Positions 17,531-26,614 of a stretch of 64,000 nt of DNA are shown here, one piece after another; position 1 is the stretch's first letter; the number at the start of each line of letters is the position of its first letter. A model generated the notes under the pieces. It was not told where the DNA came from. It was given only the letters and a program-made list of their open reading frames with translations, and searched no databases. Source of the stretch: Nocardia bhagyanarayanae (lineage in GTDB: Bacteria; Actinomycetota; Actinomycetes; Mycobacteriales; Mycobacteriaceae); assembly GCF_006716565.1 (NCBI RefSeq), contig NZ_VFPG01000001.1, positions 4,402,001-4,466,000 on the forward strand, written 5' to 3'. Made by a program: the position numbers and the translations under genes.

Positions 17531-19732
17531 GTGCGAGTGCCGACCCAGCGGTACGAAGACGAAGTGCGGTCCGAGCGGAGCTATGTGGACGGGCTCTACG
17601 CGCGGCTCGACGCCGAGCGCGCGCGAGTGAAGAGTCGCTACAGCGCGGCGTTGCGGGGAAACGGCGTGTCAGCGATGGAACGGGATTTCGAGGTGCGCGC
17701 GCTGGGCAAAGAGGTGCGGCGGCTGGACGTGGCCGACAACGGGTTGTGTTTCGGCCGGTTGGACTCTCTGTCGGGCGAACGTCTGTACATCGGCCGAATC
17801 GGTCTGTTCGACGAGGAGAACGAGTTCGAACCGCTGTTGCTCGATTGGCGAGCGCCCGCGTCGCGCGCGTTCTACACCGCCACCGCCGCGCATCCGGAGA
17901 ACATGCGCCGCCGCCGCCAATTCCACACGCGTGGTAGGCGATTGGTCGATTTCACGGACGAGGTGCTCGGTCGTCCCGACGGTGGCGAGCGCGGTGACGC
18001 GGCATTGCTCGCGGCCGTCAACGCGCCGCGCGGTGCCGGGATGCGCGACATCGTGGCGACGATCCAGGCCGAACAGGACCGGATCATCCGGCTCGATCAC
18101 CCCGGTGTGCTGGTGATCGAGGGCGGGCCGGGCACCGGCAAGACGGTGGTGGCGCTGCACCGCGTGGCGTATCTGCTCTACACCCAGCGCGAGCGGATGG
18201 AGCGGCACGGTGTGCTCGTGGTCGGGCCCAATCCGGCGTTCTTGACGCACATCGGCCGCGTCCTGCCGTCGCTCGGCGAATCAAACGTGGTGTTCACGAC
18301 CACCGGCGATCTCGTGCCGGATCTGCACGTCACCGCCGAGGACGCGCCGGAAGCCGCACGGCTCAAGGGCTCGCTGAAGATCCTGGACGTGCTCGCGGCG
18401 GCGGTCGCCGATCGCCAGCGGCTGCCGGAGCATCCGTTGCCCATCGAATTGAAGGACGTCACGGTGCGGATCGACGCACCGACCGCCGAGTGGGCCAGGG
18501 AGGAGGCGCGGGCGAGTGGGTTGCCGCACAACGAGGCTCGTGCGGTGTTCAGCGAGATCGTCACGTACGTCCTCACCGAGCGGGCGATCGCCAGGATCGG
18601 CCGGGGCTGGTTGACCCGCGACGACCGCGAGGCCTGGGAGCAGCTGCGGGCGGACCTTCTCGCGGAACTCGCCGACGACGAGAAGTTCACCGCGGCACTC
18701 GACGAACTCTGGCCTGTTTTGACGCCGGAAACGATACTGGCGGAGCTGTATTCGTCTCCCGAACGGTTGCGCGCGGCAGGCGCCGACCAGGCGCTGTGGC
18801 GCGCCGACGGCGACGCCTGGACGGTGTCGGACGTGCCGCTGCTCGACGAACTCGTCGACCTGCTCGGTCGCGACAAGTCGGCGGACGCGGACGCCGAGCG
18901 GCAACGCAAGGACGAGGCCGCGTACGCCGCGGGCGTGCTGGACCTGATGATCAGCCGCGAGGACCTGATGGACGACGAGGACCATCTGCTCGCCCAGGAC
19001 ATGCTCTACGCCGAGGACCTCGCGGATCGATTCCTCGAACGCGACACCCGTGAGGTCGCCGAACGCGCTGCGGCGGACCGGGATTGGACCTACCGGCACA
19101 TCGTGGTCGACGAGGCCCAAGAGCTGTCCGAAATGGACTGGCGAGTGCTGATGCGGCGCTGCCCCGGCCGATCCTTCACAGTGGTCGGCGATCTCGCCCA
19201 ACGCCGGTCGGCCGCCGGAGCGACGTCGTGGGACGCGATGCTGGAGCCGTACGTGCCGGGCCGGTGGGTCTACCGGTCGCTGTCGGTGAACTACCGCACC
19301 CCGGCGGAGATCATGGCCGTCGCCGCCGCGGTGCTCGCCGAGTTCGCACCCGGGGTCGAGCCGCCGGAATCGGTCCGCGCCTGCGGCGTCCAGCCGTGGT
19401 CCAGGCAGGTCACCGCAGACGAACTGCCCACCGCCATCGAGGAATTCGTCCGTGACGAAGCCGGTCGCGAAGGGACCAGCATCGTGATCGGGCCGTCCGG
19501 CGTGCCGGGCACGGTGCCCGCCTCGGAGACGAAGGGCCTGGAATACGACGCCGTCCTCGTCGTGGAACCCGAACGGATCCTCGCCGACGGCCCACGTGGC
19601 GCGGCCGAACTCTACGTCGCGCTCACCCGGGCCACCCAACGCCTCGGCGTCCTCCACCGAGGCCCCCTACCGCGGTCCATGACCGGCCTCACCGAAACCG
19701 CGCCACCCATCGCGGCGGGAATGCCGCAGTAG
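17531..19732 (+). CDS. helR: HelD/HelR-type RNA polymerase-associated helicase
   Basis: A 733-residue UvrD-like superfamily 1 protein of the HelD group. An N-terminal coiled-coil arm (EDEVRSERSYVDGLYARLDAERARV) is followed by the LLLDWRAPASRAFY motif. Walker A is EGGPGTGKT near residue 200, the DEAQ box is in IVVDEAQELSEMDW near residue 525, then VVGDLAQRRS, and motif VI is YVALTRATQRLG near the C-terminus. Actinobacterial HelD proteins load onto RNA polymerase and recycle stalled enzyme; the HelR subgroup displaces rifamycin from RNA polymerase. The upstream RAE supports the HelR assignment. The gene stands alone and converges on the dipeptidase gene. Confidence 0.88.
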   Translation: MRVPTQRYEDEVRSERSYVDGLYARLDAERARVKSRYSAALRGNGVSAMERDFEVRALGKEVRRLDVADNGLCFGRLDSLSGERLYIGRIGLFDEENEFEPLLLDWRAPASRAFYTATAAHPENMRRRRQFHTRGRRLVDFTDEVLGRPDGGERGDAALLAAVNAPRGAGMRDIVATIQAEQDRIIRLDHPGVLVIEGGPGTGKTVVALHRVAYLLYTQRERMERHGVLVVGPNPAFLTHIGRVLPSLGESNVVFTTTGDLVPDLHVTAEDAPEAARLKGSLKILDVLAAAVADRQRLPEHPLPIELKDVTVRIDAPTAEWAREEARASGLPHNEARAVFSEIVTYVLTERAIARIGRGWLTRDDREAWEQLRADLLAELADDEKFTAALDELWPVLTPETILAELYSSPERLRAAGADQALWRADGDAWTVSDVPLLDELVDLLGRDKSADADAERQRKDEAAYAAGVLDLMISREDLMDDEDHLLAQDMLYAEDLADRFLERDTREVAERAAADRDWTYRHIVVDEAQELSEMDWRVLMRRCPGRSFTVVGDLAQRRSAAGATSWDAMLEPYVPGRWVYRSLSVNYRTPAEIMAVAAAVLAEFAPGVEPPESVRACGVQPWSRQVTADELPTAIEEFVRDEAGREGTSIVIGPSGVPGTVPASETKGLEYDAVLVVEPERILADGPRGAAELYVALTRATQRLGVLHRGPLPRSMTGLTETAPPIAAGMPQ

Positions 19733-19770
19733 GCGAACGGTTTTCGCTGACGGGCTCGGATCGGCATTCG

Positions 19771-20772
19771 TCAGCGGCTGGGGGAGATGGCGTCGAGCAC
19801 GCGTAGCACGTTGCCGCCGAGAAGCATGTGGATGGTCTCGGCGGCCAGGCCGCGGCGCAGCAGCGCGTCGGTGAGCAGTGGTAGCTGGGCGGGACTTTCC
19901 AGTCCGCGGGCAGGTCTGATGAATCCGTCCCAGTCCGAGCCGAGGGCGACGGTCTCGCGGCCGCCGACATCGATGATGTGCAGCAGGTGATCGACGACGG
20001 CGTCGAGTTCGCCGCCGAGGTAGGCGGGGGAGAAGATGACCCCGACGACGCCGCCGGTGTCGGCGATGGCGCGGATTTGTTCGTCGTCGATGTTGCGCCA
20101 CATGGGCCGGACTCCGGCCACGCCGGTGTGCGAGACGATGACCGGTCCATGGGCGCGGGCGATGGCGTCGAAGAAGCCGGGACGGTTGATGTGGGCGAGG
20201 TCGACCAGCACGCCGAGTTCGGCGCACGCGTCGACGACCTCGCACCCGAAGCCGGTCAACCCGTCGTCCCGGCTCCGTCCGATACCCATTGCGGGACAAC
20301 CGATCTCGCTGCGACTGAAGTGCAGCAAGCCCAGGTAACGCACGCCGCGCCGCGCGAAGGCGACCAGGTTGCCGAGGTCGCCTTCGAGCGCCTGGCCGCC
20401 CTCGATGCCGCGCAGCCCGGCGCTGACTCCTTCGGCGCGTGCCCGGCGGATGTCGTCGCCGGTGGTCGCCAGCCGGAAACTGCCGGGATGGGCGCGGGCG
20501 GTGTCGTCGAGTGCGTCGAGTTGGCGGTGGATGTCGGCGGCGGTGCCGCGGCGCGGGTAGGGGGCCGTCCACATGCCGAACCACTGTGCGGCGAGACCGC
20601 CCTCACGCATCCGGGGCAGGTCGACGTGCCCGACGTACCGGCTGATCGGCCAGCGCGGCCGGTGCCGGACGGTGAAGTCGTAGCCGCGGGATATCAGTTT
20701 CGGAGTGTCGGCGTGCAGGTCGATGACGATGGCGCTGTCGTGCACCTGCTGGGCTTCGACCGAGACGGGCAT
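19771..20772 (-). CDS. Membrane dipeptidase (peptidase M19 family)
   Basis: A 333-residue zinc dipeptidase of the renal dipeptidase family. The metal ligands are visible: HxD in IDLHADTP near residue 20, the bridging Glu in GIEGG near residue 125, His in LVDLAHINRPG, His in VIVSHTGVAGVRP, and Asp in LGSDWDGF. Length is usual. Bacterial members hydrolyse L-Xaa-D-Xaa dipeptides. The gene lies 25 bases downstream of a D-amino-acid-dehydrogenase-like gene on the same strand, consistent with release of a D-amino acid that the upstream enzyme oxidises. Confidence 0.9.
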   Translation of the reverse strand: MPVSVEAQQVHDSAIVIDLHADTPKLISRGYDFTVRHRPRWPISRYVGHVDLPRMREGGLAAQWFGMWTAPYPRRGTAADIHRQLDALDDTARAHPGSFRLATTGDDIRRARAEGVSAGLRGIEGGQALEGDLGNLVAFARRGVRYLGLLHFSRSEIGCPAMGIGRSRDDGLTGFGCEVVDACAELGVLVDLAHINRPGFFDAIARAHGPVIVSHTGVAGVRPMWRNIDDEQIRAIADTGGVVGVIFSPAYLGGELDAVVDHLLHIIDVGGRETVALGSDWDGFIRPARGLESPAQLPLLTDALLRRGLAAETIHMLLGGNVLRVLDAISPSR

Positions 20773-20797
20773 GCGTACCTCCAGGTGAGAAGGACGG

Positions 20798-22027
20798 TCA
20801 GCGCCGGCGGAATCGGTCGGCGCGAAACGGTGTCAGAACCGGCGGGCGGACGCCGTCGAGGACGTAGCGCGTGAGGGCTTCGGCGGCGGGCGCGGCCAGC
20901 GTCATGCCGAGCATGGAAAACCCTGTGACGAGGAAGGTTTCGGTGTGACCGGGCAGTAGGTCGATGATCGGAAGTCCGTCCGGCGTCAGTGGTCGTTGCC
21001 CGGTCCACTCGTGTCGCCGGTCGGTCCAATCGATGCCGTCGAGCATGACCGACGCGCAGCGGGCGATGGGGTCGAGCCGCCGAGCGCTGAGCCGCGCCGA
21101 GGGCCCGAAGTCCATGCCCGCGGCGATGCGCAGCCGGTCGCCGAGCGGCGCGCAGGCGATGTGGTCGTCCAAGAGCAGCACCGATCGGCGCAGCGCGGTG
21201 GTGGCGGGGACGTCGAAGCTGTAGCCGCGACCGCCGATGACCGGGAATCGTCTGCCGATCAAGGCGGTACTGGCTCCGGTCGCGACGATCACCACATCGG
21301 CGTGGTGGAGGCCCGCGCTGGTCGCGACCCCGGTGCGGGTAGTCAAGCGGGTGGCGGTGACTCCTTCCTCGATGCGCACCCCGATGCCGCGGAGATGCGT
21401 GGCCAGAGCGGCGACGAACGCGCCTGGATCGATCTGAACGTGATCGCGCAGTTCGACGCCGTAGCGGACCAGCGTCGACAGCGCGGGCTCCAGCTCGTGG
21501 AGCGCGTCGGCGTCCAGGATGGTCTCCGGCAGCGAGAATCCGGCGGCCCGGAACGGTTCGCGGGTGCGGCGGAATGCCCGCACGGCATCGATCTGGCGGG
21601 CCACGGCCAGCAGACCGGCGTCGACGCGCCGGAATTCGACGCCTTCGTCGGCGAGTTCATCCAGCAGCGGGAAGCAGCGTTTGCCCAGCTCGGCCAGCGC
21701 CGCTACGCCGCGCTGGTAGTGACGGGTGGTGGAATGGCGGGCCAAGGACGCCAGCCAAGGCAACAGCCGTGGGTAGTCGCGGGCGGCGATCCGCGATGCC
21801 GACTCGGGCGAGCGCAGATGCCGGAGCCCGTCGCGCATCAGTCCGGGCTCGGGGAAGGGACCGGTTTGCGCGGGGTTCACCCATCCGGCGTTGCCGTGCG
21901 AGGCGCCCGCGCCGACGCGCTCGGCTTCCAGCACCGTCACCTCGACGCCGCGGTGCGCGAGCTGGTGGGCGACATTGAGCCCGGCGATGCCCGCGCCGAC
22001 GACAAGCGCGGTTCGCGGTGTGCTCAT
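20798..22027 (-). CDS. FAD-dependent amino acid oxidoreductase (DadA-like)
   Basis: A 409-residue DAO-family flavoenzyme. The FAD-binding motif VVGAGIAGLN is at residues 9-18, followed by LEAERVGAGASHGNAGWVNP, as in D-amino acid dehydrogenases. C-terminal motifs are IGGRGYSFDVP and the FAD-contacting GFSMLGMTLA. It probably oxidises a D-amino acid or a related amine and passes electrons to the respiratory chain. It is the first gene of a two-gene unit with the M19 dipeptidase. The divergent upstream gap of about 280 bases leads to cydA and holds no other gene that I can see. Confidence 0.85.
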   Translation of the reverse strand: MSTPRTALVVGAGIAGLNVAHQLAHRGVEVTVLEAERVGAGASHGNAGWVNPAQTGPFPEPGLMRDGLRHLRSPESASRIAARDYPRLLPWLASLARHSTTRHYQRGVAALAELGKRCFPLLDELADEGVEFRRVDAGLLAVARQIDAVRAFRRTREPFRAAGFSLPETILDADALHELEPALSTLVRYGVELRDHVQIDPGAFVAALATHLRGIGVRIEEGVTATRLTTRTGVATSAGLHHADVVIVATGASTALIGRRFPVIGGRGYSFDVPATTALRRSVLLLDDHIACAPLGDRLRIAAGMDFGPSARLSARRLDPIARCASVMLDGIDWTDRRHEWTGQRPLTPDGLPIIDLLPGHTETFLVTGFSMLGMTLAAPAAEALTRYVLDGVRPPVLTPFRADRFRRR

Positions 22028-22308
22028 ATGCCGGAACTGACGTAACGCGGCATTGTGCGCCCTTCGATTCGAACGTCAGAAGCATGTCGACGACCGACCG
22101 CCAGGCGCGGTCCTCGCTGGATTGCCAGAACATTGCCGACAGTGGCAGTCTATGCCCGCTCGCCGGCCGATGACCGGTAGATTTGGCCGAGTTCGACTCG
22201 TGCTTCGTCTTCGCGCGCACGAAAGTCCGCCTTCGATGACTGAGTCGACGCGCCCTTGGGCTGATCGGACCGGCTGACGACTGACCATGCACGTCGGAAG
22301 GGGCTGTG

Positions 22309-23727
22309 ATGGTGTTCAGCGCGTTCGCCGAGCTCTACCTGGCGTCGGGCGAGGGTCCGCCCGGTCTGCTGCCCGCGCGCCAGCAGATGGCGTTCTCCCT
22401 CGGTTGGCATATCGTGCTGGCCTGCTTCGGCGTCGCGTTTCCCGCGATGATCTATGTCGTGCACCGCCGCGGCATCGTCCGCGACGATCCGGTCGCTCTC
22501 GGCCTGGCCAAGCGGTGGGCGACGGTGTCGGCGATCCTGTTCGCCATCGGCGCGGTCTCCGGAACGGTGCTCAGTTTAGAGATGGGGCTGCTGTGGCCGG
22601 GTCTGATGGGACGCTACGGCGACGTGCTCGGCTTGCCGTTCGCCTTCGAAGGGCTTTCGTTCTTCATCGAAGCCATTTTCCTCGGCATCTACCTCTACGG
22701 GTGGGGCCGGATGCCGCCGCGGCGCCATCTCGCGATGCTCGTCCCGATGGCGGTGGCCGGTGTGGTCGGCACGTTCTGCGTGGTGAGCGTCAACGCGTGG
22801 ATGAACAATCCGACCGGATTCCGGCTGGTCGACGGCGAGGTCACCGATGTCGACCCGTGGCGGGCGATGTTCAACGACGGCGCCTTCTTGCAGTTCGCGC
22901 ACATGTGGGTCGGCGCGTTCATGGTCGTCGGCTTCGTGGTGTCGGGTGTCTACGCCGCCGGACTGTTGCGCGGTCGCCGCGACGAGCACCACCGGCTGGG
23001 TTTCACCGTGCCGTTCGTCTTCGCCACCGTCGCCGCGATCGCGCAACCGCTCATCGGGCACGTGCTCGGCATGCGGGTACACGACACGCAACCGTCGAAA
23101 CTGGCGGCGTTCGAATTGGCGACCCACACCGAAGGTCCCGCGCCGCTGCGCATGGGCGGGCTGCTCGTCGACGGCGAGGTCGTGGGAGCGCTGGAGATCC
23201 CGCGGCTCGGCTCGATCATCGCCCGCAACTCGCTGACCGCGCCCATTCCCGGACTCGACACCGTCCCACCGGCGGACCGGCCGCCGGTCAACATCACCCA
23301 CCTCGCCTTCCAGACCATGGTCGGCATCGGCACCCTGCTCGCGCTGCTGGTGGTCGTGTTCTGGTTGGCGCGGTGGCTGCGCCATGATCCGCTGGCCAAT
23401 CGCTGGTTCCTGCGTGTGGCCGTCGTCGCCGGGCCCTTGGCGGTGCTCGCGCTGGAATGCGGCTGGATCGCCACCGAGGTCGGCCGCCAGCCGTGGACAG
23501 TGTGGCGGGTGCTGCGCACCGCCGACGCGGCGAGCACGAGCACCGGCCTGTGGTGGAGCTACACCGGGGTGCTGCTGGTCTACCTCGGGATGACCGTGGG
23601 CGCGATCGTCGTCCTGCGCTCGATGACCCGCCGCTGGCGCGCGGGGGCGAAGTCCATCGCCAGCCCGTACGGGCCCGGCGCCGGTCCCGTCGACGAGGCG
23701 CAGCGCGCCGTCGGCGAAAGGGGGTGA
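22309..23727 (+). CDS. cydA: Cytochrome bd oxidase subunit I
   Basis: About 472 residues with nine predicted transmembrane helices. Haem and quinol residues are recognisable: the N-terminal His in SLGWHIVLACFGV (haem b595), FAHMWVGAF (His of haem b558), the Met in LAFQTMVGIG, and the Q-loop motifs QPSKLAAFE and GRQPWTVW. The short Q-loop suggests the CydA form without the long insertion. ATG 22309 is preferred, with GAAGGGG upstream; GTG 22306 is the alternative. cydB follows after three bases. This oxidase reduces oxygen using quinol at low oxygen or under nitric oxide and sulfide stress. No cydDC genes are in the window. Confidence 0.95.
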   Translation: MVFSAFAELYLASGEGPPGLLPARQQMAFSLGWHIVLACFGVAFPAMIYVVHRRGIVRDDPVALGLAKRWATVSAILFAIGAVSGTVLSLEMGLLWPGLMGRYGDVLGLPFAFEGLSFFIEAIFLGIYLYGWGRMPPRRHLAMLVPMAVAGVVGTFCVVSVNAWMNNPTGFRLVDGEVTDVDPWRAMFNDGAFLQFAHMWVGAFMVVGFVVSGVYAAGLLRGRRDEHHRLGFTVPFVFATVAAIAQPLIGHVLGMRVHDTQPSKLAAFELATHTEGPAPLRMGGLLVDGEVVGALEIPRLGSIIARNSLTAPIPGLDTVPPADRPPVNITHLAFQTMVGIGTLLALLVVVFWLARWLRHDPLANRWFLRVAVVAGPLAVLALECGWIATEVGRQPWTVWRVLRTADAASTSTGLWWSYTGVLLVYLGMTVGAIVVLRSMTRRWRAGAKSIASPYGPGAGPVDEAQRAVGERG

Positions 23728-23730
23728 CCG

Positions 23731-24750
23731 ATGGACCTGTCGGACGTGGTCGCCACGGCGATGTTCACCGGCGTGGTGCTGTACGGACTGTTCGGCGGCG
23801 CGGACTTCGGATCCGGATTCTGGGATCTCACCGCGGGCGGAGCGCGGCGCGGCGGCCGCTTGCGCGTACTGATCGATCACAGCATCGGGCCGGTGTGGGA
23901 AGCCAACCATGTGTGGCTGATCTACATCCTGGTGTTCCTGTGGACCGCCTACCCCTCGGCGTTCGCCGCCATCATGACCACCCTGTTCATACCGATGAGT
24001 CTGGCCCTGCTTGGAATCGTGTTGCGGGGAGCGGACTTCGCGTTCCGCAAGTACTCGGCGACGATCGCCCAAGCCCGGCTGTTCGGTGCGCTGTTCGCGG
24101 GGGCGTCGCTGATCACGCCGTTCTTCTTCGGCACGGTCGTCGGTGCGATCGCCTCGGGACGGGTGCCCGCCGCCGGATACGGCGATCTGGTGGAGTCGTG
24201 GGTGAACCCCACCTCGTTCATCGGCGGCATCCTCGCCGTGGGCACGTGCTCCTTCCTGGCCGGGGTCTTCCTCACCGCCGACGCCGCGCGTTCCGGCGAT
24301 CCCGCGCTCGCGGAATACCTGCGGCCCCGAACTCTCGCCGTCGGCGTGGTCACCGGTGCGCTCGCCATCGCGGCGATCGCACCGATCCGCCGTGACGCGC
24401 CCACCCTCGGTGACGGCCTGCTCGGACGGGCGTTGCCGTTGATCGTGGTGTCGGCCGCCGCCGGGGTGATCACGCTGGTTCTGGTGTACCGCCGCCGGTT
24501 CGGGTGGGCGCGGGTCTCGGCGCTGGTGGCGGTCGCGGCGATCGTCATCGGGTGGGCGGTGGCGCAGACGCCGTGGATTCTGGTCGACGAGATGCTCATA
24601 GCCGACGCGGCGGGGGCGCGGTCGACTCTCATCGCGTTGCTGGTGGTCGTCGCGGTCGCCGCGGTCACCGTGCTGCCCGCGCTGGGTTACCTGTTCTGGC
24701 TCACCCAGACCGACGAATGGGCGCGCGACGAGACAGCGCGCACCGGTTGA
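23731..24750 (+). CDS. cydB: Cytochrome bd oxidase subunit II
   Basis: A 339-residue membrane protein with eight or nine helices, three bases after cydA. Family landmarks are GLFGGADFGSGFWDL near the N-terminus, SIGPVWEANHVWLIYILVF, IVLRGADFAFRKYS (region of an acidic residue in the proton channel), and FFFGTVVGAIASGRVP. It forms the heterodimer with CydA. It converges on the nucleotidyltransferase gene at 24773. Confidence 0.95.
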   Translation: MDLSDVVATAMFTGVVLYGLFGGADFGSGFWDLTAGGARRGGRLRVLIDHSIGPVWEANHVWLIYILVFLWTAYPSAFAAIMTTLFIPMSLALLGIVLRGADFAFRKYSATIAQARLFGALFAGASLITPFFFGTVVGAIASGRVPAAGYGDLVESWVNPTSFIGGILAVGTCSFLAGVFLTADAARSGDPALAEYLRPRTLAVGVVTGALAIAAIAPIRRDAPTLGDGLLGRALPLIVVSAAAGVITLVLVYRRRFGWARVSALVAVAAIVIGWAVAQTPWILVDEMLIADAAGARSTLIALLVVVAVAAVTVLPALGYLFWLTQTDEWARDETARTG

Positions 24751-24772
24751 TCGCCTTGCGCGCCAGGCTGTC

Positions 24773-25567
24773 TCAGCGGGCTATCGCCTCGTCTTCGATG
24801 CGGTCGGCGACCCAGGACAGGAAGGCGTGCACGTCGGCGGCGGGTAGCGGGACCGCCGCCGAGCGGGGGCGCTGGAAGCTGTGCAGCGCGGCTTCGATGA
24901 GCGGGCGGAACGCTTCCTCGGTCTGCGCTATCAGCCGCGCCGCCGTCCGTTTCGCCTGCCAGCGGCCGGTGCGGCAGAACGCGACCGAACGGCAGCCGTT
25001 GAGGACCTGGTTGTCGCTCAGGTGACCTACCCCGTCCGCGTGTTCGCGGACCGAGGCCAGGATCGCGGCGTAGAGGTCGCGGTCGTGCGGCGCCGCGACG
25101 ACCTGGCGTACCGGACTCCCGTAGAGCAGCCGCCCAGACTGGTGGGCGATGGATCGATCGATGACGTACCAGAACGCCGGGGACCGCGTCGGGTCGAAGT
25201 CGGCGCGGCTCGGCAGCAGGGGACCGGTGTTGAGGTTCAGCGAATACCCCGCCGCTACGGACGGTCGCTTCGCGAACTCGGAGTCGTAGATCACCAACTC
25301 CAGCCCCGCGGCGGGGCAGGGCAACGTGGGGTGAGCGAGCACTTTCGCCATCTCGCGCACCGCCCGTCCGGGAAGAGCCGGGCCGACCACCACCGTGACG
25401 TCGACGTCGCTGCGCCCGTGCCGATAGTCCGCGAGCGCGATGGACCCCACCGCGAACACGCTGACGAGATGCGGTTCGCACACGGCGCGGGTGCGCCGCA
25501 CGAGCTCTTCCAGGTAGGGCCGCACCTCGACCGGCAGCGATTCCGGATCCACGAGCGTGGAGGTCAT
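24773..25567 (-). CDS. Nucleotidyltransferase with AadA-like C-terminal domain
   Basis: A 264-residue protein with a MinD-type nucleotidyltransferase motif, GSIALADYRHGRSDVDVTVVV near residue 41, which keeps the two catalytic Asp residues. The C-terminal helical region (DRDLYAAILASVREHADGVGHLSDNQVLNGCRSVAFCRTGRWQAKRTAARLI) matches the DUF4111 domain of AadA-type aminoglycoside adenylyltransferases. The true substrate cannot be read from sequence, and drug resistance should not be assumed. It stands alone and converges on cydB. Confidence 0.82.
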   Translation of the reverse strand: MTSTLVDPESLPVEVRPYLEELVRRTRAVCEPHLVSVFAVGSIALADYRHGRSDVDVTVVVGPALPGRAVREMAKVLAHPTLPCPAAGLELVIYDSEFAKRPSVAAGYSLNLNTGPLLPSRADFDPTRSPAFWYVIDRSIAHQSGRLLYGSPVRQVVAAPHDRDLYAAILASVREHADGVGHLSDNQVLNGCRSVAFCRTGRWQAKRTAARLIAQTEEAFRPLIEAALHSFQRPRSAAVPLPAADVHAFLSWVADRIEDEAIAR

Positions 25568-25666
25568 GCGACCAGTATCGGCCCAGGGTCGGATGGAGGC
25601 CCTCGGACACGTGCTCGTAGTCGAAACCGATGCGCGCAGGACTCGGTGAAACCGTCCTGGGCAGGG

Positions 25667-26176
25667 TTAAACGCGGCTGGCGGGTGGGATCGTGTGCAAC
25701 TCGACTTCGGTGAGCTCACCCGAGGTGACGGTGGCCGTCAGGAAAGTGTGGTGGGGTTGGCGGCGTTTGTCGGTGGGGGAGCCGGGGTTGAGCAGGCGCA
25801 GGCCGGTGGGGGCGACGGTGTCCCACGGGATGTGGCTGTGGCCGAACACCAGGACGTCGGTATCGGCGAAGTCGCGGGCGCAGCGTGCGTCTCGACCGGT
25901 GGCCGGGCCGGTCTCGTGCACGACCGCCAGCCGCAGGCCGTCGAGGTCGGCGCGGGCGATCTCGGGCAGGCGGGCGCGCAACTCGGGCCCGTCGTTGTTG
26001 CCGTAGACGGCGACGAGTCGCTTGCTGCGCGCTTCGAGCCGATCCAGCAGCGCCACCTCCACCCAGTCGCCCGCGTGCACGACGACATCGGCGGCGTCCA
26101 CCGCCCGCCAGACGGCTTCCGGCAGGTCGCGCGCGCGTTTCGGGATGTGGGTGTCGGAAATGATCAGCAACCGCAC
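25667..26176 (-). CDS. YfcE/MJ0936-type metallophosphoesterase
   Basis: A 169-residue phosphodiesterase from GTG 26176. The metal-binding motifs are DTH in LLIISDTHIPKRA, GDW in VVVHAGDWVE, GNND in VAVYGNNDG, the His in VVHETG, and GHSH in LVFGHSHIP, all intact. An upstream in-frame ATG at 26281 would add an Arg/Pro-rich leader unlike the family, so I rejected it. The substrate is probably a cyclic nucleotide or similar phosphodiester. It is the last gene of a minus-strand run LysR, DUF6506, phosphoesterase. Confidence 0.88.
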   Translation of the reverse strand: MRLLIISDTHIPKRARDLPEAVWRAVDAADVVVHAGDWVEVALLDRLEARSKRLVAVYGNNDGPELRARLPEIARADLDGLRLAVVHETGPATGRDARCARDFADTDVLVFGHSHIPWDTVAPTGLRLLNPGSPTDKRRQPHHTFLTATVTSGELTEVELHTIPPASRV

Positions 26177-26284
26177 GGTGTCCGGTCTACCACCCGCGGG
26201 AGGCACTTCGAGCCGAAGCCGCCGAATCCCCACTGCGAGCGGCCGACCAGCGGTTCGATCGGGCATCCGCGGCATCGACACCCG

Positions 26285-26581
26285 TCACGAGAAGATCGCG
26301 TGCACCTGGTCGACGGCCTCGGCGCCGTAGGCCACCGCGCCCACCGGAACCGCACCGTGCACCGCCTCGATCACCCGGGCCGTCCATACCGGGCCGAACC
26401 CGCCGCACAGTTCGATCAGCTGGGCGCCTCCGTCGACCAAACGGCGAGCCACCTCGACGGCCTGCTCCGGGTGATCGACGCCGACGAACACCGACCGGCA
26501 AGCGGCCGTTTCGACGACGGTTTCGTTTCGGGGATCGCTTCCTGTCGCGGTGTAGATGAATCCCCATGCGGTCAGCGCCAT
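26285..26581 (-). CDS. DUF6506 family protein
   Basis: A 98-residue protein starting MALTAWGFIYTATG with internal motifs ACRSVFVGVDHPEQAVEVARRLVDGGAQLIELCGGFGP. This is the pattern of DUF6506, small proteins with a TIM-barrel-fragment-like alternation of strands and helices whose function is unknown. It lies 33 bases after the LysR gene on the same strand, so the regulator may control it. Confidence 0.75.
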   Translation of the reverse strand: MALTAWGFIYTATGSDPRNETVVETAACRSVFVGVDHPEQAVEVARRLVDGGAQLIELCGGFGPVWTARVIEAVHGAVPVGAVAYGAEAVDQVHAIFS

Positions 26582-26614
26582 GCGCGTGCCTCTCCTAGAG
26601 CTTCGGCCGCAGAC

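Noticed and set aside
24773..25567. Calling the nucleotidyltransferase an aminoglycoside resistance gene
   Set aside because: The fold and motif fit AadA-like enzymes, but many such proteins are not resistance enzymes and no supporting context is present.
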